Origin: Algoriphagus lutimaris | GTDB taxonomy: Bacteria; Bacteroidota; Bacteroidia; Cytophagales; Cyclobacteriaceae | Assembly (NCBI RefSeq): GCF_017051705.1 | Contig: NZ_JAFIDJ010000001.1 | Span: forward strand, 1,889,786-1,953,785 | Length of the DNA stretch: 64,000 bases | Direction: 5' to 3' | In this document: positions 1 to 8,030 of the stretch, in pieces | How positions within the stretch are numbered: position 1 is the stretch's first letter | Layout: the number at the start of each line of letters is the position of its first letter | Position numbers and translations under genes: made by a program | The notes under the pieces: model-generated | The model's database searches: none | The model's input: only the letters and a program-made list of their open reading frames with translations | What the model was told of the DNA's origin: nothing

Positions 1-127
1 AGGGTGTGTTTAAATTGTCCTTTTTTAAAAAAGCTGGTTTTAAACATTTCTGATCTTCCTGTTTTTCAATAGGATCGTAAAATATGATCGCTCTAGGAAA
101 AATAAAAAATAAACCAGATTAATATTT

Positions 128-1606
128 TCACGACCTCAATTCTAAAACTTTCCCAACTGCCTCTGGCACATCCTCTTCATAATGGCTGACATAAATCAAA
201 GAAATGGAACAGCCTTCACAGACTCTTTGAACGGTTTCTTTGAAAAGTCTTCTTTGAAATTCGTCCATCCCTTGACTCGCCTCATCTAAAATCAACAATT
301 TCGGCTGCTTGATCAATGCCCTAGCCAAAAGGGTCCATCGTTGATGTTCTAAGGACAATCGTTGAATGACCGTATGCTGAAGGGGTTCTAATTTAAAAAG
401 CCTGATCCACCTATTGGCCAATTCCTCTTGTTCGGGACTGACTTTTCTGAATAACCCCATTGTATCAAATAAACCAGAAAGAATCACTTTTCTGCAAGTT
501 TGATTGGCCGGGAAATATCGACTCAATTCGGGAGCTACAAAACCAGTAGGCCTCTTAACATCCCAGATACTTTCTCCTGTCCCCCTTTTTCTTCCAAACA
601 ACCAGAAATTCTGCGAATAAGCTTGGGGGTTTTCGCCAATCAGCAAACTGATCAAGGTGGATTTTCCAGAGCCATTCTTCCCTTTCAAGAGCCATTTTTC
701 CCCTGCTTTAACCTCCCAGTTGACATCTTCTAAAATCACCTTATCTCCATATTTGATATGGACATTCTGGAGTATTATTGGAGCATTTAACAATTCCCTA
801 TCCTTCGGGAGAAGCGATTGAAGTAAGTCCCAATCCCATGCGGGGACATTCATCTGCTTTCCTCCATTTTGATGGTAATCTTCCTTGGTCCAAACACTGT
901 CCACCCCTGATTTTGAAATTTTGGCAACATGTGTTATCCCTTCCGGAATTTCATTCCCTGAAGTAGTCAATAACAACTGGACACCGGCTTTGCTGATCTC
1001 TTGGATAATTGTCCCAAACTCTTCTCGGCTTTTCACATCCAAGCCCGTCATTGGTTGATCCATCAAATAAATATAGGGCTGATGCATCAAACCTAATGCA
1101 ATGGCCAACCTTCTTGTTTCCCCATTGGAAAGCTTCAATAGAGACTTATCCAATAAGGCTTCAAGCCTTAGAAGTTTGGCCACATTTTCCAGATTCCAGG
1201 GTCCCGAGACTTTCGGATTAACTTCAATTAAATATTCCAGCACGGTTGCAGTTTCTTCAGATTCAGAAGAATTGAATCGTTGCTGAAAATAAAAATTCTG
1301 GATGTGAGAACGGTTTTTAAACTCGTACTTCTGGGAAACATAGGCTATCAAATCCCTAAAACTATGTACCTCCCCTGCTCCTGTTTTTTCTTGAACATAT
1401 GCCTTAGCAAATGGCCTTTGAACTTCGCCTTTAGAAATCACTGTATTTCCCCTCAACGTTTCTATAAACGTGGTCAACTCCCAACCAGAATCTCCAATCA
1501 CCGCCCAATTCTCACCTGTATTCCAGTTAAAACTTAAGTTTTCAAAAGCCTGCTGAGCTTTGAATAAAACAGTGGCTCCATGAATAGTAAGGATAGATTT
1601 GGACAA
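128..1606 (-). CDS. ModF/PhrA-like double ATP-binding-cassette protein
   Basis: Two ABC nucleotide-binding domains in tandem (about residues 1-240 and 270-492) with no membrane segment, the layout of ModF/PhrA-type soluble ABC proteins linked to molybdate uptake. The C-terminal domain keeps a good Walker A (GKNGSGKST) and Walker B (LLILDEASQGMD), but its signature is weak (LSLEHQR instead of LSGGQ). The N-terminal domain is degenerate: its P-loop reads GDSGWELTT, with Leu44 where the Lys should be, and Walker B ends in DQ rather than DE. It does keep LSNGE as a signature. Only the second site is therefore likely to hydrolyse ATP. The gene starts at ATG 1606 and is followed by dtd 47 bases upstream on the same strand map. 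No molybdate permease is nearby, so the substrate or partner is unknown. Confidence 0.8.
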   Translation of the reverse strand: MSKSILTIHGATVLFKAQQAFENLSFNWNTGENWAVIGDSGWELTTFIETLRGNTVISKGEVQRPFAKAYVQEKTGAGEVHSFRDLIAYVSQKYEFKNRSHIQNFYFQQRFNSSESEETATVLEYLIEVNPKVSGPWNLENVAKLLRLEALLDKSLLKLSNGETRRLAIALGLMHQPYIYLMDQPMTGLDVKSREEFGTIIQEISKAGVQLLLTTSGNEIPEGITHVAKISKSGVDSVWTKEDYHQNGGKQMNVPAWDWDLLQSLLPKDRELLNAPIILQNVHIKYGDKVILEDVNWEVKAGEKWLLKGKNGSGKSTLISLLIGENPQAYSQNFWLFGRKRGTGESIWDVKRPTGFVAPELSRYFPANQTCRKVILSGLFDTMGLFRKVSPEQEELANRWIRLFKLEPLQHTVIQRLSLEHQRWTLLARALIKQPKLLILDEASQGMDEFQRRLFKETVQRVCEGCSISLIYVSHYEEDVPEAVGKVLELRS

Positions 1607-1652
1607 AATAGTTTTTGTTAGTGGTTACTAATCTAAAAATAAAAAGAAGGGA

Positions 1653-2105
1653 TTAAACTTTGTTTTTGCTATCAATTTGAATGGTGACAGGCCCATCATT
1701 TACCAGGCGGACTTTCATATCAGCCCCAAACTCACCTGTCCCAATTTTCTTACCCAAATCAAATTCCAAAGTTTGAATGAGCTTTTCGTACAAAGGTATT
1801 GCTACCTCGGGTCTTGCCGCTTTAATATAAGAAGGTCTATTTCCTTTTTTAGTACTGGCATGCAACGTGAATTGAGAAATCAATAATAGTTCACCATTGA
1901 CCTCTATCAGGCTTTTATTCATGATCCCATTTTCATCTGGGAAAATCCTCAGGTTGACGATCTTCTTGGAAAGCCAGGAAATATCCTCCTGATTGTCTTC
2001 ATTTTCAATTCCCACTAATATCATCATTCCCGTTCCGATTGCTGATTTTATTTCCCCTTCAATCTTGACGGAAGCTTCAGAAACTCGCTGTATGACTACT
2101 ATCAT
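1653..2105 (-). CDS. dtd: D-aminoacyl-tRNA deacylase
   Basis: A 150-residue cytosolic enzyme of the DTD family, which hydrolyses D-amino acids (and glycine) mischarged on tRNA. The two signature motifs are present: SQFTL at residues 77-81, and the chirality-proofreading loop NDGPVT (NxGP type) at 136-141. Length is normal for the family. Its start codon overlaps the stop of the upstream NAD(P)-binding gene by 4 bases (2102-2105), so the two are translationally coupled. Very confident of the family. Confidence 0.95.
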   Translation of the reverse strand: MIVVIQRVSEASVKIEGEIKSAIGTGMMILVGIENEDNQEDISWLSKKIVNLRIFPDENGIMNKSLIEVNGELLLISQFTLHASTKKGNRPSYIKAARPEVAIPLYEKLIQTLEFDLGKKIGTGEFGADMKVRLVNDGPVTIQIDSKNKV

Positions 2106-2815
2106 TTTGTTAAATCTTGCATTTGCCCGGAATTGATAATTTCCACATTCTTAGAGCTAGCTTGATTGGCCACAAATACCATTGCTTTTGCTACCTGAAA
2201 ATCATGTATAGGCCGATAATTTTTTAGGACCTTAAGCCAAACCAAAGGTTTCATAGCGATGGTTGCAAACCATTCTCCAAGCCTGAATTCATTTCGGTTG
2301 CCAAGAAGCAAAGAGGGTCTAAAAATTCCAAGAAATGAATAGTCCAATTTTTGTAAATCCTGCTCCACTTCCCCCTTCACCTTACTATAAAAAACGGATG
2401 ATTCTGGATCAGCACTCAAAGAGGATACGTATAAAAATTTAGAGGCTCCTAGATTTTTTGCCCATGTTGCAAATTCCAACACCATATCATGATCGATTTG
2501 GTAAAAACGCTCTTTGGACCCCGCTTGTTTGATGGTCGTCCCTAGGCTTGAAAACGCATGAATTTCTGCTTTCTTCTCAAAAATCTCCTCTCTTACAAGC
2601 TGATATTCTCCGCCTAAAGAGCTTGACATCAGAAGGTGCTCCCAATCCCAGATATTGATTTTTAACAAATCCCCCTCCAGCTGAACTAACTTCTCATGTT
2701 TAAGGGCCAACTTTCTTCTCCCCACACTGATGACAAAGTCATATTTTTTTAACAGTTGATGCAATAACTGCATGCCAACCATTCCCGAAGTTCCTGAGAT
2801 TAAAGCGATATTCAT
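2102..2815 (-). CDS. NAD(P)-binding Rossmann-fold protein, TIP30/NmrA-like
   Basis: A 237-residue atypical short-chain dehydrogenase-like protein. The N-terminal nucleotide-binding motif reads SGTSGMVG (a GxxGxxG variant), and a later YSKVKGEVE matches the YxxxK active-site pattern of extended SDRs. It resembles the HTATIP2/TIP30 and NAD(P)H-binding (PF13460-type) proteins found widely in Bacteroidota. Substrate unknown. It overlaps the upstream thioredoxin-like gene by 4 bases and dtd by 4 bases, so the three form one translationally coupled unit. Whether it is a catalytic oxidoreductase or a redox-sensing binder cannot be told from sequence. Confidence 0.75.
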   Translation of the reverse strand: MNIALISGTSGMVGMQLLHQLLKKYDFVISVGRRKLALKHEKLVQLEGDLLKINIWDWEHLLMSSSLGGEYQLVREEIFEKKAEIHAFSSLGTTIKQAGSKERFYQIDHDMVLEFATWAKNLGASKFLYVSSLSADPESSVFYSKVKGEVEQDLQKLDYSFLGIFRPSLLLGNRNEFRLGEWFATIAMKPLVWLKVLKNYRPIHDFQVAKAMVFVANQASSKNVEIINSGQMQDLTK

Positions 2816-3438
2816 AAGGTTACATATTGCGCAATAGCTTCTTTTAATTCTTGTTCTATTGCCTGATTTCTATTTCTTGCATACCAAAGGTAAGTTCCTT
2901 CGGAAAACTCTTTCGAACTCAATCCTTGAGGGTCTTTCTTGTAGGATATCAATCGTTCCTGTAAATATTGAGGTCTTGGTCCCCAAGTAAATAATTCCTC
3001 ATTCAAATCCTGAGAGAGACCGATCAGCTTTGGAATGGATCTCGCTCCATTGGTCAAATATTGATCCATCAGTTCAGGATTTTCATCTCTTAAAACCAAT
3101 TTCAAGTTGATGAGCGGATTGAGGGCTGCCAATTTTGCAAAGTACGGAATACTTTGGGAAGCATCTCCACACCAAGCCTCTGTCAATACTAACCAAGTTT
3201 GTGGCTCCTGAATCCCTTTTATCAAAGACTCCATTTCAGATGAAATTTTAGCAGTCTTGTCGACCCTTCTCATCCGGGCCACATTCATTTTTGTGTAATT
3301 GATATTGGCTTCCGAATGATTGGTTCCAGTAGTTTTTCCTTCAGCCAAAAGTTCATCAATCATTTGGCGATATTCATCGTAAGAAAGCCCAGATTGGACA
3401 ATTTCCTCAGAAATCAATTGGGTAGTTGGGTTAAGCAT
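2812..3438 (-). CDS. Thioredoxin-like protein with atypical WCGDA site
   Basis: A 208-residue cytosolic protein with a thioredoxin fold centred near residues 90-165. Where thioredoxin has WCxxC, this protein has TEAWCGDASQ, with one cysteine only. The cis-Pro loop is visible as RSIPKLI. This is the pattern of the Bacteroidota/Firmicutes thioredoxin_9-like family, whose members often keep only the first Cys. It is therefore unlikely to act as a classical disulphide reductase by itself. It is first in a 4-base-overlap chain with the Rossmann protein and dtd. No signal peptide. Confidence 0.75.
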   Translation of the reverse strand: MLNPTTQLISEEIVQSGLSYDEYRQMIDELLAEGKTTGTNHSEANINYTKMNVARMRRVDKTAKISSEMESLIKGIQEPQTWLVLTEAWCGDASQSIPYFAKLAALNPLINLKLVLRDENPELMDQYLTNGARSIPKLIGLSQDLNEELFTWGPRPQYLQERLISYKKDPQGLSSKEFSEGTYLWYARNRNQAIEQELKEAIAQYVTL

Positions 3439-3469
3439 ACTTTTGGAATTTGGGAACTAACAGCTCAGA

Positions 3470-3883
3470 TCAAGCTTGAGTTCTCTCGTACTCCAAAAAT
3501 TCCTCAATTTCATCTTTCATCTTGGCATAAATGGCTAAAACCACCGACAAATCATCGGCAAAACCAAAAAAACCTAAAAAATCAGGTACTAAATCTATGG
3601 GGGAAACAAAATAAACCAAACCTAATAATAGCAATCCCAAGGTGCTAGTAGACAATTTATGTGAACCATTAAAATGGGCTTTGATCATTCTAATGAATAC
3701 ACCAAGGGGCATCACCAACTTTACAAACCTGGAGTCCTTGCCGACTTTCCCGATTTTTTTAATGGTGCTAGACATCAACTCCTTAACCTGCTCCTCTTTT
3801 TTGACCAATGCCTCCACCTGCTTTCCATACAGCTTTCGGGCTTTATCAATCATTTCAGTAGCTTTTGATTTAAGAGTGGACAT
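3470..3883 (-). CDS. YkvA-family (DUF1232) membrane-associated protein
   Basis: A 137-residue protein whose C-terminal half carries the DUF1232 signature, a hydrophobic segment followed by VSPIDLVPDFLGFFGFADD, seen in YkvA-like proteins. The N-terminal half is Lys/Glu-rich and probably helical. The biochemical role of the family is not established. It lies 3 bases downstream of the small membrane protein gene at 3887-4408, which suggests co-transcription. Confidence 0.85.
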   Translation of the reverse strand: MSTLKSKATEMIDKARKLYGKQVEALVKKEEQVKELMSSTIKKIGKVGKDSRFVKLVMPLGVFIRMIKAHFNGSHKLSTSTLGLLLLGLVYFVSPIDLVPDFLGFFGFADDLSVVLAIYAKMKDEIEEFLEYERTQA

Positions 3884-3886
3884 AGG

Positions 3887-4408
3887 TTAAAAGTAAATAT
3901 TGATCTCTGACTTTACTAATTTCAACGCATAGCTCACTGCATCGTTATTCTGTTCTAAAGATCTGGTGAAAATCGCTTTTGCCAAATCCATTCCACTCGC
4001 CTCTTTGTCTACGGACTGACGGCTCTGATTTATCAGGGTGTTGACGTTTTCCACTGCATTTTTTACAGCTTCCCAAGTCTGTTCCGAGAAATATACCTGT
4101 TGAGAGAAGTTATGGTTAAACTCTTCCCGGACTTCATGTAGTAATTGAGCATGCAGTTCGCTAGCAGTAAGGGAAGCAGGATTTGATCTTCGGACCAAGT
4201 TATTCGGAGAAATTCTTTCCAGCAACAGGCAAAGTCTTTCTGCAGCTTGCAACCGGATAGGCAAAATAGTTTGGGAATTTTTGGTTTTTAATTCCACAAT
4301 CATCTTTTCCCTTTCTTTGGAGAGAAATGAAACAACTACCAAATACATCCCATAAAGGACAATTCCGGCAGGTAAAAGAATTTTTAATAAATCTATCGCG
4401 TAATCCAT
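3887..4408 (-). CDS. Small inner-membrane protein of unknown function
   Basis: About 173 residues. One N-terminal membrane helix (around residues 6-28) is followed by a soluble helical domain containing RLQAAERLCLLLERI and ASELHAQLLHEVREEFNHN. Proteins of this build are common and conserved in Bacteroidota, but I know of no assigned function. The longer reading frame begins at TTG 4417. I chose ATG 4408 because it gives a clean membrane helix. It lies 3 bases upstream of the YkvA-like gene and about 110 bases from the divergent IscA-like gene. Confidence 0.65.
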   Translation of the reverse strand: MDYAIDLLKILLPAGIVLYGMYLVVVSFLSKEREKMIVELKTKNSQTILPIRLQAAERLCLLLERISPNNLVRRSNPASLTASELHAQLLHEVREEFNHNFSQQVYFSEQTWEAVKNAVENVNTLINQSRQSVDKEASGMDLAKAIFTRSLEQNNDAVSYALKLVKSEINIYF

Positions 4409-4518
4409 AGTTGGCAATTTCCTTCGAATATCTATAAATAATTTCTGTCAAAAAACTTCAGAGATCGTAAATTTGAAACGAAAACGAACCAATTCCGCGC
4501 CAAAAACATTTGACTCAC

Positions 4519-4833
4519 ATGATTATTCCTGTACAAATCACAGAAAAAGCTGAAGCTGAGATCAAAAATATCATGGCTCACAAAAACATTCCTGCAGACT
4601 ACAGTTTAAGAGTAGGAGTTAAAGGTGGCGGTTGTGGGGGTATGTCCTATGCTTTGGGTTTTGATAAAGCCAAATCGGATGATCAGCAATTTGAAATTGC
4701 AGGCATCCCCGTGCTGATTGAAAAAAGGCATTTTATGTTTCTGATGGGAATGCAAATCGATTTTTTCGAAGGAGATGAAGCAAGGGGATTTACCTTTATC
4801 AATCCAGATATCCCTAAGAGACACGATCTTTAA
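4519..4833 (+). CDS. HesB/IscA-like protein lacking the C-terminal Cys pair
   Basis: A 104-residue A-type iron-sulphur carrier-fold protein (HesB/IscA/SufA/ErpA superfamily). The first conserved cysteine is present in GGGCGGMSY (Cys39), but the C-terminal CxC motif that normally completes cluster binding is absent. The chain instead ends FINPDIPKRHDL. Canonical cluster chemistry is therefore doubtful. A TTG at 4510 is in frame, but ATG 4519 starts the family-like sequence. No other Isc/Suf genes are adjacent. It is divergent from the small membrane protein at 3887-4408. Confidence 0.85.
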   Translation: MIIPVQITEKAEAEIKNIMAHKNIPADYSLRVGVKGGGCGGMSYALGFDKAKSDDQQFEIAGIPVLIEKRHFMFLMGMQIDFFEGDEARGFTFINPDIPKRHDL

Positions 4834-4867
4834 TTTTTTTTATAAATTCATCAGCAAATCCTCGCTA

Positions 4868-5362
4868 ATGAAAACTCCTATTTTAATTATTCTCTTCTGC
4901 CTATTGGCTTTCCCCATTTTTTCACAAGTCAGGCATTTGAAAGAAGGTGAAGAACCTGGTATTGGAAACGTTGAAGACTTGGATTGGGTAGTAGGTTATT
5001 GGTCCGGAACGGGACTTGGAGGAAATTGTGACGAAACCTGGATGCCAGCCATAGATGGAACGATGGTGGGTACTTTTAGATTTTGGCAAGATGGCAAATT
5101 GGTCTTTAGTGAGTTTATGAATTTAATCCAGGATGGAGAAACCTTTTATCTAAAACTCAAGCATTTCAACCCAGACCTTTCGGGATGGGAAGAGAAAGAA
5201 GAATGGACCATTTTTCCTTTAGTGGAAGTAGAAGAAAACACCATATGGTTTCATGGGTTCACGATGAAAAGATCAGGTGATAAAATGGTCTTGAGTCTGG
5301 AAATTTCAGAAAATGGAAAGACCCAGCAGGTGGAATTTAATTACACCAAAAAAACACTTTAA
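4868..5362 (+). CDS. Exported DUF6265-like protein
   Basis: About 164 residues with a cleavable signal peptide (hydrophobic core ILIILFCLLAFPIFSQ). The mature domain begins with a pattern typical of DUF6265: DLDWVVGYWSG, then CDETWMPAIDGTMVGTFRF. It is probably a periplasmic lipocalin-like barrel whose ligand is unknown. The open frame extends upstream to 4775, overlapping the IscA-like gene. ATG 4868 is chosen because the signal peptide starts there. Its 3' end overlaps the convergent DUF4268 gene by 4 bases. Confidence 0.75.
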   Translation: MKTPILIILFCLLAFPIFSQVRHLKEGEEPGIGNVEDLDWVVGYWSGTGLGGNCDETWMPAIDGTMVGTFRFWQDGKLVFSEFMNLIQDGETFYLKLKHFNPDLSGWEEKEEWTIFPLVEVEENTIWFHGFTMKRSGDKMVLSLEISENGKTQQVEFNYTKKTL

Positions 5363-5817
5363 AAATTCTCAAAACCGGGTTTGATATTATCCCAAAAGGC
5401 ATCTAATGCTATGATTCTAGGCTTAAGAAAGGAGATGATTGAAGGCCAATCATTTTGATCCATGACATTTACTCCATCCAACACTTTTTCAATTTTGGAA
5501 ATTCGTTGACCAAATTCATTTTCTACCAACAATTTCCAGTCCCATTCTTCTCCTAATTCCGCAGTCAACAACTTTTTAAAGACCTTAAATTGGTCGAAGA
5601 ATAATTCCTGAAGTTCTTCATCAGAGTGACAAATTTCTATACCAATAGAAGCAAAACCTTGTTCGGCCTTCATCCTGAAATAAATATCCTTGACTCCGGT
5701 TTTATAATTGGGCCAATTAACTCTAAATCCCGAAGCTCCTCTAATCGGCTTCATATATTGACCGAAAGAAATCCAAAATTCTTTCCGGATTCGGGAGGTT
5801 TCTGCCCGACTATACAT
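5359..5817 (-). CDS. DUF4268 domain protein
   Basis: A 152-residue soluble protein matching the DUF4268 pattern: RKEFWISFGQYMKP near the start, YFRMKAEQGFASIGIEI in the middle and a W-rich C-terminus. DUF4268 occurs alone in Bacteroidota, as here, and at the C-terminus of some restriction/nuclease-like proteins elsewhere. On its own no activity can be assigned. It ends 4 bases inside the convergent DUF6265 gene, and its start is 3 bases from the end of the ChaN-like gene upstream on the same strand. Confidence 0.8.
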   Translation of the reverse strand: MYSRAETSRIRKEFWISFGQYMKPIRGASGFRVNWPNYKTGVKDIYFRMKAEQGFASIGIEICHSDEELQELFFDQFKVFKKLLTAELGEEWDWKLLVENEFGQRISKIEKVLDGVNVMDQNDWPSIISFLKPRIIALDAFWDNIKPGFENF

Positions 5818-5819
5818 AC

Positions 5820-6683
5820 TTAATAAGACTCGTGACTATCGGATGGTAAAACTAGGATGATCTGACCAGATTTTTCATAATCAGCATTCAAAGAATCCAT
5901 TTGATCTTGCGTCACTGTATGGATATTGATGATCTCCAAGTCTGGAAAACGTGCATTCAAATACCATAAAATTCCCTCTCCGTCTTTGGAATGGTAGGAA
6001 CCGTTCACGTGGAGGATTTTATGGCCAGATGCTATGTTGGAGAATAAAGATTCCGCCATCGTCGCATCTTTTAAAGCCTGTGCCTGTACCATAAAATCAG
6101 AATTCATAGGGCCTCCATGCATCATATCTTTCATTGCCACATAACCAGGCATGGTCATATCTATTTCAAAAGGTAAAGTAGCCATATATCCTTTTGCTTC
6201 CTGATTTAAGCTATCCAAAGCTGAAATACCGGATCTACTCGTAAGTGATGCATATTTCCTAGGCACATTACTGGCTATAAAATGTAGGTTATGCTCTTTT
6301 GCAAACCTCATCAATGGTCGATAATCTGTTTGATAATTATTCCACAATTTGGCCTCTGATTCAAAATTCTTTTCAGTCATTTTCCCGGCAAACCATTCAT
6401 CTATATTCAATTGATCATCTCGCTCAAAAAATTCCGCAGCCAAAACAAGCTCTGGATTGTTTGCCGTCATTTCTTTCAATAATTGTAATTGAAGCCAATG
6501 AGCAAGACTATTGTTATGCAATTCCCCAAAAAAAGTCACATCCGATTTATTCGCGATCTTCACCACATCTTTAAAATCCAACTTCTTGCCTTTATTGGAA
6601 AAAAACTGGTAGGCTTGCCCCTGTCCAAATGATGTCAAACATGCTGAAATAAAAATTAATGTCACTAAAACTACTTTACGCAT
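5820..6683 (-). CDS. ChaN-like exported protein (haem-binding uptake family)
   Basis: A 287-residue exported protein. The signal peptide has a core VVLVTLIFISACLTSFGQ, with either an ISAC lipobox or signal peptidase I cleavage after FGQ. The mature part has the ChaN/haem-binding uptake (Tiki-like) pattern: VTFFGELHNNSLAH near residue 50, then LAAEFFERDDQ, and a HVNGSYHSKDGEG motif near residue 230. ChaN binds haem in Campylobacter, but the superfamily also includes proteases, so the exact role is open. Its start overlaps the end of folB by 8 bases. Confidence 0.75.
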   Translation of the reverse strand: MRKVVLVTLIFISACLTSFGQGQAYQFFSNKGKKLDFKDVVKIANKSDVTFFGELHNNSLAHWLQLQLLKEMTANNPELVLAAEFFERDDQLNIDEWFAGKMTEKNFESEAKLWNNYQTDYRPLMRFAKEHNLHFIASNVPRKYASLTSRSGISALDSLNQEAKGYMATLPFEIDMTMPGYVAMKDMMHGGPMNSDFMVQAQALKDATMAESLFSNIASGHKILHVNGSYHSKDGEGILWYLNARFPDLEIINIHTVTQDQMDSLNADYEKSGQIILVLPSDSHESY

Positions 6684-7041
6684 AATCTTCAGGGTAATGG
6701 ATTTGAACGGCTGAATATTTCACTAAGCCACCGAGAGATGGGTGATGTTTTTTTAAGGTCAATTGAATTTTTTTGACCTCCGGATATACTCTCAATATAT
6801 CATCGATGATCAAATGTCCCAAATGTTCCAGCAATTTGACTTTGACGTCCATCCTTTCTTTGATCAGTTTATAAAGCTTGGTATAGTCTATAGTGGATTT
6901 CAAATCGTCCTCAAGCATGGCCTTTTTAAAATCGGTATCCAATTCCAAGTCAAGGGTAAAACGATTACCTAGCACATTTTCCTCAGGATATGCTCCATGA
7001 TAAGCGTGAAACTCTATCCCCTCTAATGATACTTTTCCCAT
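6676..7041 (-). CDS. folB: Dihydroneopterin aldolase
   Basis: A 121-residue enzyme of folate biosynthesis that converts 7,8-dihydroneopterin to 6-hydroxymethyl-dihydropterin and glycolaldehyde. Family marks are FHAYHGAYPEE near residue 12 (conserved Glu22), STIDYTKLY near 50 and the catalytic-Lys region TLKKHHP near 96. Length is normal. Start and stop codons interlock with neighbours: the ATG overlaps the DivIVA-like stop by one base, and the 3' end overlaps the ChaN-like gene by 8 bases, so the run is probably one operon. Confidence 0.93.
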   Translation of the reverse strand: MGKVSLEGIEFHAYHGAYPEENVLGNRFTLDLELDTDFKKAMLEDDLKSTIDYTKLYKLIKERMDVKVKLLEHLGHLIIDDILRVYPEVKKIQLTLKKHHPSLGGLVKYSAVQIHYPEDYA

Positions 7042-8027
7042 TAGTCAAATTGGTCAAAAAATGATCCCGATCCTTTATCAATATCTTTTCTTGGAGTCGG
7101 TTGTTCTTCCGATATGGAGGAAGGTTTTACCTCTACTTTCTTTTGAATGGCAGCAGGCTCTTCTTCTTCCATTTGATCAATTTCTTCTTGGATCGACTCC
7201 TCTTTGATCTCAGAGGATACCTCTGAGGTTTGGTCTTCTTTCACTACTGATTCAACTTCCTCCAAATCCATCTTCAGATCAGGTGTTGAATCATGCATTT
7301 CTAATTCTAAATCTTCTTCAATGACCTCCATTTCTGCGATTGGATCCTCTTTTTCTGGTTCTGGAGTGAAAACCTCTTCCTCTTCAGGAGCTAAGTTTTC
7401 GATATTGGCAAACGTAAATGCATTGGATCTACTCAATTCATCAATGGCTCTTTGATAAGCTTTTGCATCAATCCTTGAGAAATGTGCGTCAGAAAGATCA
7501 ATCTGATTCAGCATATCCTGTGAAATTCGTCTCAGGCTTTTCACCAATGCTTCTCGCTGCTCCACCAAGCCATCATACGATCGAACAAGCCCTTGCATAC
7601 TTTCCCGAAGCTCAACGATGGTTTCTTTCGCTTTGGCTTCAGCTGCACTGATAATGACAGACGCTTGTTGCTGAGCATGAGCCTGTGCTTTCTCTGCATA
7701 TTCGTTGGCCTCAGCAATGGTCTTTTCAGAATGTTCATTCGCTTCAGATATAATCAAATCAGCTGCTTCATTTGCTTCCTCAATAATGGAAGCCCCTGTA
7801 TCCTCAGCTGTTTTCAAGGTTCTGAATAAAGAGTCCTCAACATCCTTCAACCTTTTAGCTTCGGCTTCTGTGTTTTGAAGCTTGGATTTTAATTCGATAT
7901 TTTCCTGATGAAGTCGGTCAACGACTTGGCTGACTTCTTCTAAGAACTGGGAAACTTCCTTTTTCTCAAAACCTCTAAATGCAGTTTCAAAGGATTGTTG
8001 CCTAATGGCGGCTGGTGTGATCTTCAT
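7041..8027 (-). CDS. DivIVA-domain coiled-coil protein
   Basis: A 328-residue cytosolic protein. Residues 1-50 match the DivIVA N-terminal membrane-curvature domain (ITPAAIRQQSF, then GFEKKEVSQFLEEV). A long coiled coil of about 150 residues, rich in Ala/Glu heptads, follows. The C-terminal third is highly acidic and probably disordered. DivIVA proteins mark poles and septa in Gram-positive bacteria. In Bacteroidota the role is much less clear. It is followed by folB with a one-base overlap and preceded by the WD40 gene with a 3-base gap. Confidence 0.85.
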   Translation of the reverse strand: MKITPAAIRQQSFETAFRGFEKKEVSQFLEEVSQVVDRLHQENIELKSKLQNTEAEAKRLKDVEDSLFRTLKTAEDTGASIIEEANEAADLIISEANEHSEKTIAEANEYAEKAQAHAQQQASVIISAAEAKAKETIVELRESMQGLVRSYDGLVEQREALVKSLRRISQDMLNQIDLSDAHFSRIDAKAYQRAIDELSRSNAFTFANIENLAPEEEEVFTPEPEKEDPIAEMEVIEEDLELEMHDSTPDLKMDLEEVESVVKEDQTSEVSSEIKEESIQEEIDQMEEEEPAAIQKKVEVKPSSISEEQPTPRKDIDKGSGSFFDQFD

Positions 8028-8030
8028 GGG

